A DNA stretch of 24,448 nucleotides from Dictyoglomus sp. NZ13-RE01 (GTDB lineage Bacteria; Dictyoglomota; Dictyoglomia; Dictyoglomales; Dictyoglomaceae), in NCBI GenBank assembly GCA_002878375.1, contig NIRF01000018.1:1-24448 (forward strand). The letters are read 5' to 3'. Shown here in pieces: positions 7,310-14,284 of the stretch (position 1 is its first letter; every line of letters starts with the position of its first letter). The position numbers and the translations under genes are program-made. The notes under the pieces were generated by a model that was given only the letters and a program-made list of their open reading frames with translations, was not told the DNA's origin and did no database searches.

Positions 7310-7963
7310 ATGTGGTTGTTAATTTTAGCTATTGCTCCGGGCATAGCCCTTTCTTGGTATATTTATAATAAGGATAGGTTAGAGAAGGAGCCTCTAAGAC
7401 TTCTTTCCCTTTCTTTTTTATTAGGAATTCTTGTAGTGCCTTTTACTGCTCTCATAGAGATAATAGCGGATTATATTATTTTCCCTAATAAAGATAGTAT
7501 TTTAGATCTTGCTTTTTACTCTTTTTTCGGTATAGGACTTATAGAGGAGGGCAGTAAATTCCTAATTATTTATAAATACCTATATCCAAAGGAAGACTTT
7601 AATAATCCCTTTGATGGCATTGTTTATTCTGTAATGGTAGGATTAGGTTTTGCTACATTAGAAAACATCTTTTATGTGGTTGAAGGAGGAGTTTCTACAG
7701 CTATTTTGAGAGCTATCTTGGCCATCCCTGATCATTTTCTTTTTTCTCTTGTGATGGGCTATTTTTTAGGACTTGCTAAGTTTACCTATCAGTTTCCTAA
7801 TAATATAATGAAAGCTATCATTTATCCTTCCTTTCTTCATGGAATTTATGATTTTCTCATATTAGCCCATATATGGTGGCTTACACCATTAATCTTTCCT
7901 TTTGTTTATATAATGTTGAGAAGATATTTAAAAAAGGGTAAAGATTTGATTAGTTGGAGGTAG
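7310..7963 (+). CDS. PrsW-family glutamic intramembrane protease
   Basis: This is a predicted membrane protease of the PrsW type (CPBP/ABI-related), the family that cuts membrane-bound anti-sigma factors and other small membrane proteins. It has 217 residues and about seven helices. The conserved residues are visible: E79-E80 and K83 (GLIEEGSK), FDGIVY at 101-106, E118 in GFATLENIFY, H142 in IPDHFLF, and H177-G178 in FLHGIYDF. The start at ATG 7310 has no convincing ribosome site (AATATTAAGAT precedes it), so initiation is weak or the mRNA may be leaderless. It diverges from the unknown gene pair and overlaps the ribosome site of the phosphatase gene downstream. The substrate is unknown. Confidence 0.88.
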   Translation: MWLLILAIAPGIALSWYIYNKDRLEKEPLRLLSLSFLLGILVVPFTALIEIIADYIIFPNKDSILDLAFYSFFGIGLIEEGSKFLIIYKYLYPKEDFNNPFDGIVYSVMVGLGFATLENIFYVVEGGVSTAILRAILAIPDHFLFSLVMGYFLGLAKFTYQFPNNIMKAIIYPSFLHGIYDFLILAHIWWLTPLIFPFVYIMLRRYLKKGKDLISWR

Positions 7964-7968
7964 TTAAA

Positions 7969-8682
7969 ATGATAAAAAGTGTATGGTTTGATTTAGATGG
8001 CACTTTGCTAATTAATGATGTTGATATTTTTTTAAAGGAATATTTTAAGCTTATAGCCATTAAAATCAAGGAGAAATCCCTTGGTGATCCTTCTGAAATA
8101 ATTTCTCATTTGCAAAAAGCAGTCTATTATATGGTAGAAAATAAAGGTCCTAAAAATAATGAGGATGCTTTTTGGGACCATTTTGGGCAGTATGTAGATA
8201 AAGATGCATTTTATAAATTTTTTGATGAGTTCTATAGGATAGATTTTCCAAGATTAAAATATCTTACCAAACCAAATCCATATGCTAAGGATGTTGTAAA
8301 ACTTGCTTTTGATTTAGGATTGAAAGTGGTTATTGCGACGAATGCAGTATTTCCATTAATAGCTATAAAAGAGAGACTTTCTTGGGCAGGTGTGGATAAT
8401 TTCCCCTACTTTTTGATAACCTCTATGGAGAATATGCACGCCTGTAAGCCATCTATTGAGTATTATAAGGAGATCTTAGAGATTGTTGGGGAAGAGCCTG
8501 AATCTTGTCTCATGGTGGGAAATGATATAAAAGAAGATTTAATAGCTAAGAAACTTTTAATCAATACTTATCTTATATCAGATGATAGGAAAATGGATTT
8601 AAAATCATTGGAGATTAAACCTGATTTTATTGCTCCATTAAAGGATCTGATGGAGATTCTTCCTCTTCTTTCTAAGGCTTAA
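7969..8682 (+). CDS. HAD-superfamily hydrolase, subfamily IA
   Basis: This is a cytosolic phosphatase-type enzyme, about 238 residues. The four HAD motifs are in order: DLDGT with nucleophile Asp8 and acid Asp10, IATNA near residue 122, the lysine of ACKPS near 158, and VGNDIKEDL near 184. A helical cap lies between motifs I and II, as in subfamily IA. ATG 7969 is chosen over the in-frame TTG at 7954 because TTGGAGGTAG, overlapping the end of the PrsW gene, is its ribosome site. Substrates of these enzymes cannot be read from sequence; sugar phosphates, nucleotides and phosphoglycolate are all possible. Confidence 0.87.
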   Translation: MIKSVWFDLDGTLLINDVDIFLKEYFKLIAIKIKEKSLGDPSEIISHLQKAVYYMVENKGPKNNEDAFWDHFGQYVDKDAFYKFFDEFYRIDFPRLKYLTKPNPYAKDVVKLAFDLGLKVVIATNAVFPLIAIKERLSWAGVDNFPYFLITSMENMHACKPSIEYYKEILEIVGEEPESCLMVGNDIKEDLIAKKLLINTYLISDDRKMDLKSLEIKPDFIAPLKDLMEILPLLSKA

Positions 8683-8697
8683 AATATAGTTTATAAT
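8669..8697 (+). promoter_or_regulatory. Candidate promoter of the small membrane protein gene
   Basis: A perfect TATAAT at 8692-8697 lies 30 bases before GTG 8728. The matching -35 (TTTCTA at 8669-8674, 17-base spacer) is poor. The gene could instead be read from upstream. Confidence 0.3.
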
Positions 8698-8727
8698 TAA
8701 ACAAAAGTCTGAATGGGAGGTGAGATT

Positions 8728-8943
8728 GTGTTTAGTAAGATACTCATTATTCTTATAGGTGTATTGCTTGTAGTTTTGGGTATTTGGGGTATAGTTTCTT
8801 GGTGGAGCTATTTTGTGAAAGCTCTTATGGCTTCTGTTCCTGCCTTTTTAATTCTATTAGGAATAATCTTAGTAATCTTTGGCTATTCTGAGATAAAAAG
8901 TCTGCTGGCAGAGAAAAAGGAAAAGAAGGAATCATCACAATAA
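8728..8943 (+). CDS. Small two-helix membrane protein of unknown function
   Basis: A 71-residue product has two membrane helices (about 4-24 and 35-56) joined by a tryptophan-rich loop (IWGIVSWWSYF) and a highly charged Lys/Glu tail (AEKKEKKESS). I do not recognise a family. The start is taken as GTG 8728 because GGAGGTGA at 8716-8723 is ideally spaced for it. The longer reading from ATG 8713 would place the ribosome site inside the gene. It follows the phosphatase gene by 45 bases. Small proteins of this shape are often regulatory subunits of membrane enzymes, but nothing here proves that. Confidence 0.72.
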   Translation: MFSKILIILIGVLLVVLGIWGIVSWWSYFVKALMASVPAFLILLGIILVIFGYSEIKSLLAEKKEKKESSQ

Positions 8944-8947
8944 AAGA

Positions 8948-8970
8948 TGGGGAGGAATTGTTCCTCCCCA
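8948..8970. terminator. Hairpin terminator between convergent genes
   Basis: TGGGGAGGAA (8948-8957), loop TTG, then the exact complement (8961-8970). On the minus strand the stem is followed by TCTTTTA, so it best serves the 2-hydroxyacid dehydrogenase gene ending at 8978. On the plus strand no U-tract follows, so termination of the small membrane protein gene would be weak. Confidence 0.72.
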
Positions 8971-8977
8971 AGAGGTA

Positions 8978-9907
8978 TTAATATCCCAATCTTTTATCCA
9001 CCACATTTACCATCTTACTTATATCAGGATAAGCATTAAGATTTTTTAGAAAGATTTCTAATAATCTATCCATATAAAAGGGAGTAACACCTGCTATATG
9101 AGGAGTAATGATAACACTAGGGAAATTCCAAAGGGGGCTTTCTTTGGGAAGGGGCTCTTCATAGGTAACATCTAATAAGGCTCCTTTTATTCTATTTTCC
9201 TCTAAGGCTTTTATTAGAGCGGATTCTTTTATGATCTGTCCCCTTCCTATATTTACAATTATGGCTGTATTTTTCATAAGACTTAATTCTCTTTCTTTGA
9301 TTAATTCCCTTGTCTCCTCTGTAAGTGGAGCGGATATAACTATGATATCAGATTCTTTTAAAAGTTCATCCAATTCGTTATAAGTTAATAGTTTGTCAGG
9401 AATTACATCCAAATTTTTCTTTTCTAAATTCCTTTTAAGACCTAAGACCCTCATGCCAAAACATTTTGCAATTCTCCCTATTTCTTGCCCTATTTTCCCG
9501 TATCCTATGATACCCATAGTTTTCCCAGTAAGCTCATCACAATCCTCTAAATTTTCTCTTTCCCATTTTCTTTCCATCTGATTTTTTATGGATTTATGAA
9601 TATTTCTCGTGAAAGATAAAATAAGAGCAAAGGTATGTTCTGCAATAGGTTTTGGGTGTACACCACTGGCATTGGTTAATATAACATCAGAGTTTACAAG
9701 TTCTGGATATAAGAAGTTGTCAATACCAGCTCCTCCTGCCTGTATCCATTTTAAATTTTTTGCCATTAAAAATTCTTCTCTTTCTAAATGCCAGCATACT
9801 ATTACTTCAGCGTCCTCTATAGAGTTTACAATTTCAATATCTTTTCTTGTATTTAGTATTCTTTTTATATGCTCTTCTTTAAAGGGGAATTTTATTAATA
9901 TTCTCAT
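8978..9907 (-). CDS. D-isomer-specific 2-hydroxyacid dehydrogenase
   Basis: This enzyme reversibly reduces a 2-keto acid to the D-2-hydroxy acid with NAD(P)H. It has 309 residues. The dinucleotide motif GYGKIG is at 135-140 and the active-site triad is visible: R222 (NIGRGQ), a glutamate at 250/251 (DVTYEEP) and H270 (TPHIAG). The segment after the second Rossmann strand reads LKRN (157-160). Its basic residues, with no acidic one, lean toward NADPH; this is inference. A strong AGGAGGTAG site precedes ATG 9907. It diverges from the tctCBA operon across a shared 175-base gap, so it may process the same imported acid. Glyoxylate/hydroxypyruvate reductase and 2-ketogluconate reductase are the likeliest roles. 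Confidence 0.9.
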   Translation of the reverse strand: MRILIKFPFKEEHIKRILNTRKDIEIVNSIEDAEVIVCWHLEREEFLMAKNLKWIQAGGAGIDNFLYPELVNSDVILTNASGVHPKPIAEHTFALILSFTRNIHKSIKNQMERKWERENLEDCDELTGKTMGIIGYGKIGQEIGRIAKCFGMRVLGLKRNLEKKNLDVIPDKLLTYNELDELLKESDIIVISAPLTEETRELIKERELSLMKNTAIIVNIGRGQIIKESALIKALEENRIKGALLDVTYEEPLPKESPLWNFPSVIITPHIAGVTPFYMDRLLEIFLKNLNAYPDISKMVNVVDKRLGY

Positions 9908-9958
9908 AACTACCTCCTACTTTTTAGTCTTTTATTATTTTATCCAAAGAATTTTTAT

Positions 9959-9987
9959 TTGACATGTAAAAATTATTGTTGTATTAT
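9959..9987 (+). promoter_or_regulatory. Consensus promoter of the tctCBA operon
   Basis: TTGACA (9959-9964), a 17-base spacer and TATTAT (9982-9987) place the RNA start near 9994. This is the best promoter in the window and sits in the divergent gap before tctC. Confidence 0.75.
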
Positions 9988-9995
9988 TTACAATA
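9974..9995 (+). promoter_or_regulatory. Operator-like palindrome over the -10 box
   Basis: TATTGT (9974-9979) and ACAATA (9990-9995) are inverted repeats ten bases apart. They span the -10 box and the predicted RNA start of the tctCBA promoter, where a bound repressor would block polymerase. The IclR-type regulator encoded at 15235 is the natural candidate. The half-sites are short and AT-rich, so chance is possible. Confidence 0.35.
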
Positions 9996-10010
9996 GTATT
10001 GCATATAGTA

Positions 10011-10037
10011 AAAGGAGGTGATATGAATTTTATTTGA
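10011..10037 (+). promoter_or_regulatory. Four-codon leader minigene with a full-length Shine-Dalgarno
   Basis: AAAGGAGGTGAT (10011-10022) matches the whole anti-Shine-Dalgarno end of 16S rRNA. It is directly followed by ATG AAT TTT ATT TGA (10023-10037), a four-residue peptide MNFI. It lies between the promoter and tctC, about 45 bases before the real tctC start. The ribosome site is far stronger than needed and has no longer frame to serve, which suggests a leader that influences translation or mRNA stability of tctC. Confidence 0.45.
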
Positions 10038-10044
10038 TTCCTTC

Positions 10045-10071
10045 CCTTTAAAATTATTCTCTAATTAAAGG
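10045..10071 (+). promoter_or_regulatory. Possible hairpin hiding the tctC ribosome site
   Basis: CCTTTAA (10045-10051) is complementary to TTAAAGG (10065-10071). The second arm is part of the tctC ribosome site AAAGGAGGG. A ribosome stopping at the leader minigene (stop at 10035-10037) would cover the first arm and free the site. The stem is only seven pairs, five of them A-U, so it would be weak at high temperature. Confidence 0.3.
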
Positions 10072-10082
10072 AGGGATTTTTC

Positions 10083-11087
10083 ATGAAATTCAGAATAACC
10101 TTAGCTATCACATTTTTCTTATTGGTCTCCTTAATTCCCCTTCTTGGTGCAAGTGAATGGAAACCAACAAAACCTATAACGATTATTGTTCCTTGGAGTG
10201 CTGGTGGATCAACAGATTTAACAACAAGGACATTAGCAGCTGAGATGGAGAAATATTTAGGTCAAAAAATAATTGTTGTAAATACTCCAGGCGCTGCGGG
10301 TTCTATTGGTACTAAAAATGCTTGGGATGCTCCACACGACGGTTATACTTGGACCGCCAATGCTATAGTTGATATAGTAAAATATCCAGTTTTAGGATAT
10401 CTAAATGTGACTCATAGGGATTGGGCACATTTCTTAGTTATCTATGCGCCAAATGTAATTGCTGTAAGACCTGACTCTAAATATAAAAATTTAAAAGATC
10501 TTATTGAAGATATGAAAGCAAGACCAGGAGAAGTTAAAGTTGCAACTGCAGGAGTAGGAAGTGCTGGACATATAGCTGCAGAAACTCTTGCTATGTATTT
10601 TGGAATAAAATATAGGCACGTTCCTTATGCAGGTGGAAACCCTGCAGTAATCGCTACTGTTAGTGGAGAAGCAGATGTTACTACTCAACTTTCTATGGAA
10701 GTAGCAGAAATGTTGAGAGCTGGAAAATTAAAAGCATTAGCAGTAATGGGTAAAACATCTATTGAAATTACAAGATATGGAAGAATTCCCTCTATAAGAA
10801 CATATTATAGAGATTTTCCTGAGACTGGAGCATATTTTGGGATATTTATTCCCAAAGATGTGCCTGCGGAAGTTTTGTCTGCTGTTACAAAAGCTTTTGT
10901 GAAAGCAGCAGATTCTCCTGCAGTTAAGAAGTATGCAGAAGATAATGGACTTGTTGCAGTTAAAATTTATGGTAAAAAAGCGGACGAGCTTGCCGAACAG
11001 GTTGCATCAAGAATATGTTGGATGCTTTATGATCAAGGAATAGCTCCAATTTCTCCTGAAAAATTCAATATTTTAAGAAGTCAATAA
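10083..11087 (+). CDS. tctC: Tripartite tricarboxylate transporter substrate-binding protein
   Basis: This is the extracytoplasmic binding protein (Bug/TctC family) that captures a carboxylated solute for the TctA-TctB membrane pair. It has 334 residues, with a signal peptide at about 1-23 (Lys/Arg start, hydrophobic core, then GAS before EWKP). Family-typical segments follow in order: KPITIIVPWSAGGSTDLTTR near 30-50, the NTPGAAGSIGT loop near 73-83, HVPYAGGNPAV near 180, and a closing domain. AAAGGAGGG is its ribosome site. It is first in a long operon and is followed by a partial terminator hairpin, which fits the usual need for more binding protein than transporter. The solute is unknown; these proteins bind citrate, other dicarboxylates, sugar acids or aromatic acids. 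Confidence 0.93.
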   Translation: MKFRITLAITFFLLVSLIPLLGASEWKPTKPITIIVPWSAGGSTDLTTRTLAAEMEKYLGQKIIVVNTPGAAGSIGTKNAWDAPHDGYTWTANAIVDIVKYPVLGYLNVTHRDWAHFLVIYAPNVIAVRPDSKYKNLKDLIEDMKARPGEVKVATAGVGSAGHIAAETLAMYFGIKYRHVPYAGGNPAVIATVSGEADVTTQLSMEVAEMLRAGKLKALAVMGKTSIEITRYGRIPSIRTYYRDFPETGAYFGIFIPKDVPAEVLSAVTKAFVKAADSPAVKKYAEDNGLVAVKIYGKKADELAEQVASRICWMLYDQGIAPISPEKFNILRSQ

Positions 11088-11094
11088 TTTACTG

Positions 11095-11119
11095 AGGGGG
11101 GTTATTGAGCCCCCTTTGT
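11095..11119 (+). terminator. Intercistronic terminator-like hairpin between tctC and tctB
   Basis: AGGGGG (11095-11100), a nine-base loop and CCCCCT (11110-11115) are followed by TTGTT. The stem is GC-rich but short and the U-tract is interrupted, so partial termination, or 3'-end protection of tctC mRNA, is likely rather than a full stop. Confidence 0.6.
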
Positions 11120-11135
11120 TAGGGAGGTTAATTAA

Positions 11136-11516
11136 ATGAGAAAAGCAGATTTTCTAACTGGAATATTTTTAATTATTCTCTCTATATTTTTTATAGTTGA
11201 AGCCTTTAAAATGCCTGTTGATCCTGCCTATGGTATTTATGCTTTTCCAGGAATTACTCCTATATTTTTAGCGAGTATTCTCTTAATTTTATCAATTTAT
11301 TTAGTAATAAGATCAAAAGTTAATTTTATTGAGATCTTGAGGGACATGTCTATAAATAAAATGAGAAATAAAGAATTCCAAAATCTCATTTTATCAGGAA
11401 TATTAATGCTTATCTATGTTTTTCTACTGAAAAAAATCCCGTTTTATATTTTGACTTCTCTATTTATTTTTGCCTTTTCGTATATCTTTTATAGAAAAAG
11501 CCTATTTTTCTACTAA
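11136..11516 (+). CDS. tctB: Tripartite tricarboxylate transporter small membrane subunit, frameshifted
   Basis: TctB is the small four-helix membrane subunit that pairs with TctA. The first 121 residues fit the family: KADFLTGIFLIILS at the start, GIYAFPGITPIFLA near 32-46, and a polar middle loop followed by helices. After the AAAAA run at 11495-11499 the frame changes to an unrelated short tail and stops at 11516. The remaining family C-terminus continues in the -1 frame to a stop at 11585-11587, so the intact protein would be about 150 residues. The gene is therefore mutated, mis-sequenced by one A, or read by frameshifting. ATG 11136 has a GGGAGG site. Confidence 0.85.
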   Translation: MRKADFLTGIFLIILSIFFIVEAFKMPVDPAYGIYAFPGITPIFLASILLILSIYLVIRSKVNFIEILRDMSINKMRNKEFQNLILSGILMLIYVFLLKKIPFYILTSLFIFAFSYIFYRKSLFFY

Positions 11517-11587
11517 TCCTTTCTGGAGTTGTTACTTTCGCAATAATTATGCTTTTTTCAAAATTATTTTTAATTCCTATGCCATAA
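11498..11587 (+). other. Out-of-frame C-terminal part of tctB
   Basis: Read in the -1 frame from AAG at 11498, this encodes KKPIFLLILSGVVTFAII and then a final helix ending SKLFLIPMP and a stop. That is the expected last helix and Pro-rich terminus of a TctB protein. It ends 17 bases before tctA. It shows that the break in tctB is a single-base frame change, not an early natural stop. Confidence 0.8.
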
Positions 11588-11604
11588 GAAAGGAGTAATT
11601 TTTT

Positions 11605-13089
11605 ATGGAAGGTATAATATACCTTTTAAATACATTAATAAATTATCTTACAAATCCTTCGATACTTTTTAATTGTGCTTGGGCTACACTTCTTGGAATT
11701 ATTATTGGAGCCTTGCCAGGACTTACAGCTACTATGGGAATTGCTCTTCTTACTGGATTAACCTTTGGTTTTCCATCAGAACTTGCTATAGTAATGCTTG
11801 TTTGCATATATGTTAGTGCAATATATGGGGGAAGTAGATCCGCCATTCTAATAAATATTCCAGGAACTCCAGCAAACGCTGCCACTACTTTGGATGGTTA
11901 TCCTTTGGCAAGATCAGGAAGGGCGGGGGAAGCATTAACTACTGCAACTATTGCATCTGCTATAGGCTCTTTTATTGGTGTTCTTTCTATATTTATCTTT
12001 GCTCCTCTTTTAGGACAGATAGCTTTAAAATTTGGTTCTTGGGAGTTCGCTTGGCTTGCAATATTTGGAATAACCATTTGTGGAACTCTTACTGCACCTA
12101 AAGATCCACTAAAAGGTTGGATAGCTGGATTTTTAGGACTTTTATTAGCTCAGATTGGTATGGAACCAATTGGAGCTTATCCCAGATATTCTTTTGGCTT
12201 TTTACAACTTATGGGAGGTATAGCATTAATTCCTGTATTAGTTGGGGTTTACGGGATACCAGAAATTTTAACAAGTATGAAAGAGTATGGTAAAAGAGAA
12301 ATAATACATGAGATTAAAGGGAGATCAATTCCTAACATATCTATCCTTATTAAAAATTGGGTAAATATTATAAGATCTGGATTGATCAGTGTTTTGATAG
12401 GTGTAATTCCAGGAGTAGGAGAGGACGTTGCTGCATGGGTATCTTATGATCTTGCTAAGAGGGCAAGTAAAGAAAAAGATAAATTTGGAAAAGGCTCCAT
12501 AGAAGGATTAATTGCAGCAGAAACTGGAAATAATGCATGTGTTGGAGGAGCTATAATTCCTGTCTTAACTTTGGCTGTTCCTGGAAGTGCACCAGCAGCA
12601 GTTTTATTAGCAGCGATGTGGCTTCATGGATTAAGACCTGGTCCACTTTTACCTATTGAAAATCCTATGTTTATTTATAAAACAGCTGCTATGATGCTTT
12701 TTGCTACAATTTTAATGACCATATTTGGTTTACTTTTAACAAGACTCTTCCTTAAGATACTAACTATTGATAATGCAATTTTAATGCCTATTATTTTTGT
12801 TCTTTGTGTTTTAGGTGTTTATGCAATAAACGTAAGAATATTTGATATTTTTGTAATGCTAATCTTTGGAATAATAGGATATTTTATGAGAATTATGGAA
12901 TATCCAGCTGCACCATTTGTTTTGGGTTTCATTCTTGGACCTATGGCGGATGAAAATATTAGAAGAGCATTGATCATTACAAAAGGAGACATAACTCCAT
13001 TTTTCACAAGACCAATATGTATTGTACTTATAGTTTTAACTCTTTTATCTGCTCTTGTGAGATATAGACCAAAAGTGAAGGAGGGATAA
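11605..13089 (+). CDS. tctA: Tripartite tricarboxylate transporter large membrane subunit
   Basis: TctA is the 12-helix transport subunit that moves a carboxylated solute into the cell with ions. At 494 residues it has the normal length. The family's two mirrored motifs are present: GIIIGALPGLTATMG at 31-45 and VLIGVIPGVGEDVAAW near 262-278. The hallmark INIPGTPANAATTLDGYPLARSG segment lies near 83-105. AGAAAGGAG is its ribosome site. It follows the frameshifted tctB and is followed four bases later by a dehydrogenase gene. Its intact frame suggests the transporter was recently, or still is, under selection. Confidence 0.94.
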   Translation: MEGIIYLLNTLINYLTNPSILFNCAWATLLGIIIGALPGLTATMGIALLTGLTFGFPSELAIVMLVCIYVSAIYGGSRSAILINIPGTPANAATTLDGYPLARSGRAGEALTTATIASAIGSFIGVLSIFIFAPLLGQIALKFGSWEFAWLAIFGITICGTLTAPKDPLKGWIAGFLGLLLAQIGMEPIGAYPRYSFGFLQLMGGIALIPVLVGVYGIPEILTSMKEYGKREIIHEIKGRSIPNISILIKNWVNIIRSGLISVLIGVIPGVGEDVAAWVSYDLAKRASKEKDKFGKGSIEGLIAAETGNNACVGGAIIPVLTLAVPGSAPAAVLLAAMWLHGLRPGPLLPIENPMFIYKTAAMMLFATILMTIFGLLLTRLFLKILTIDNAILMPIIFVLCVLGVYAINVRIFDIFVMLIFGIIGYFMRIMEYPAAPFVLGFILGPMADENIRRALIITKGDITPFFTRPICIVLIVLTLLSALVRYRPKVKEG

Positions 13090-13092
13090 AAA

Positions 13093-14271
13093 TTGGATAA
13101 AGTTAAAGTTGGTATAGTAGGAACAGGTTTTGTTGCGAATATTCATATGGCATCATATAGGGAAAATTTTGCTTTTTGCGAAGTTGTTGGTGTATGTGCA
13201 AGAAATTATGAGCATGCAAAAGGTTTTGCAGAAAAGTATAACATAAAAAAGGTTTATAAAGATTATCATGAAATGTTAGAAGATAAGGATATTGATGTTA
13301 TAGATATATGTACACCCACTAATGTTCATATGGATATTATATTAGAATCTGCAAAAGCCCATAAACATATTATATGTGAAAAACCTCTAACAGGATATTT
13401 TGGGGAAGATACCGAAAAAGAGGATGTAGGGAATATATCGAAAAGATATATGTGGGAGAAGGTTAAGGAGAAAGTAAATATTATAGAAAAAACTTTAGAA
13501 GGAAACAATGTGAAATTCATGTATGCAGAAAATTTTGTTTACTCCCCTGTAGTTTCCAAAATAAAAAGGATGATAGAGGCTTCTAAAAGTCCAATTATTG
13601 AAATAAGAGCAGAAGAGAGCCATTCAGGATCCCATGCGGAATATTCAAGAAGATGGAGGACTTCTGGTGGAGGAAGTCTCTTAAGAATGGGATCTCATCC
13701 TGTTGGTGTAGTTCTTCACTTAAAAGCCTTTGAGGGAAGACTTAGACATGGAAGACCAATAAAACCTATATATGTGGTAGGAGAAGTTGGGAATTTAACG
13801 AAAATATCAGAGGTTCAAAGGGAAGAAAAGCATTACATTTTTACTAATTGGAGAGATGTTGAGGATTGGTCTTGCCTTATAATAACTTTTGAGGATAATA
13901 GTAAGGCAACAATTTTTGCTTCTGATACAAGTCTTGGTGGTGTCAAAAATCTTGTCTATGTTTATACTTCTCAGGGAGTTATATATGGTAATATAACTCC
14001 AAATAGTACGATATTAGCATATGCTCCATCTCCTGATACGTGGAAGGATGAATATATAGCAGAAAAAATTGAGACAAAAGCGGGTTGGAATTTCCCATTC
14101 CCAGATGAAGATTGGATTCGTGGTTACCCACAAGAAATAAGAGGTTTTATGGAGTGTGTAATTCACAATAGGGAACCAATTTCAGATTTTGAATTAGCAA
14201 AAGATACTGTGAATGTAATTTATGCAGGTTATACTTCAGCTGAAGAAGGCGTGAGAGTAAGGGTTTTGTAA
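13093..14271 (+). CDS. Gfo/Idh/MocA-family NAD(P)-dependent dehydrogenase
   Basis: This is a cytosolic oxidoreductase acting on a sugar, inositol or sugar acid. It has an N-terminal Rossmann fold with GIVGTGFVA at 7-15, the CEKPL motif at 95-99 whose lysine is catalytic, and the GSHPVG segment near 200-205 with the expected histidine. It has 392 residues, slightly long, with a charged insertion just after the EKP motif (about 102-132). The start is TTG 13093, supported by the GGAGGGATA site at the end of tctA and the lack of a better codon. The position directly after the transporter suggests an early step on the imported compound. Substrate and cofactor cannot be read. Confidence 0.9.
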   Translation: MDKVKVGIVGTGFVANIHMASYRENFAFCEVVGVCARNYEHAKGFAEKYNIKKVYKDYHEMLEDKDIDVIDICTPTNVHMDIILESAKAHKHIICEKPLTGYFGEDTEKEDVGNISKRYMWEKVKEKVNIIEKTLEGNNVKFMYAENFVYSPVVSKIKRMIEASKSPIIEIRAEESHSGSHAEYSRRWRTSGGGSLLRMGSHPVGVVLHLKAFEGRLRHGRPIKPIYVVGEVGNLTKISEVQREEKHYIFTNWRDVEDWSCLIITFEDNSKATIFASDTSLGGVKNLVYVYTSQGVIYGNITPNSTILAYAPSPDTWKDEYIAEKIETKAGWNFPFPDEDWIRGYPQEIRGFMECVIHNREPISDFELAKDTVNVIYAGYTSAEEGVRVRVL

Positions 14272-14284
14272 AGGAGGAATGTGC

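Noticed and set aside
9609-9962. 117-codon plus-strand ORF opposite the 2-hydroxyacid dehydrogenase gene
   Set aside because: It is a frame shadow of a gene with all its catalytic motifs and has no ribosome site.
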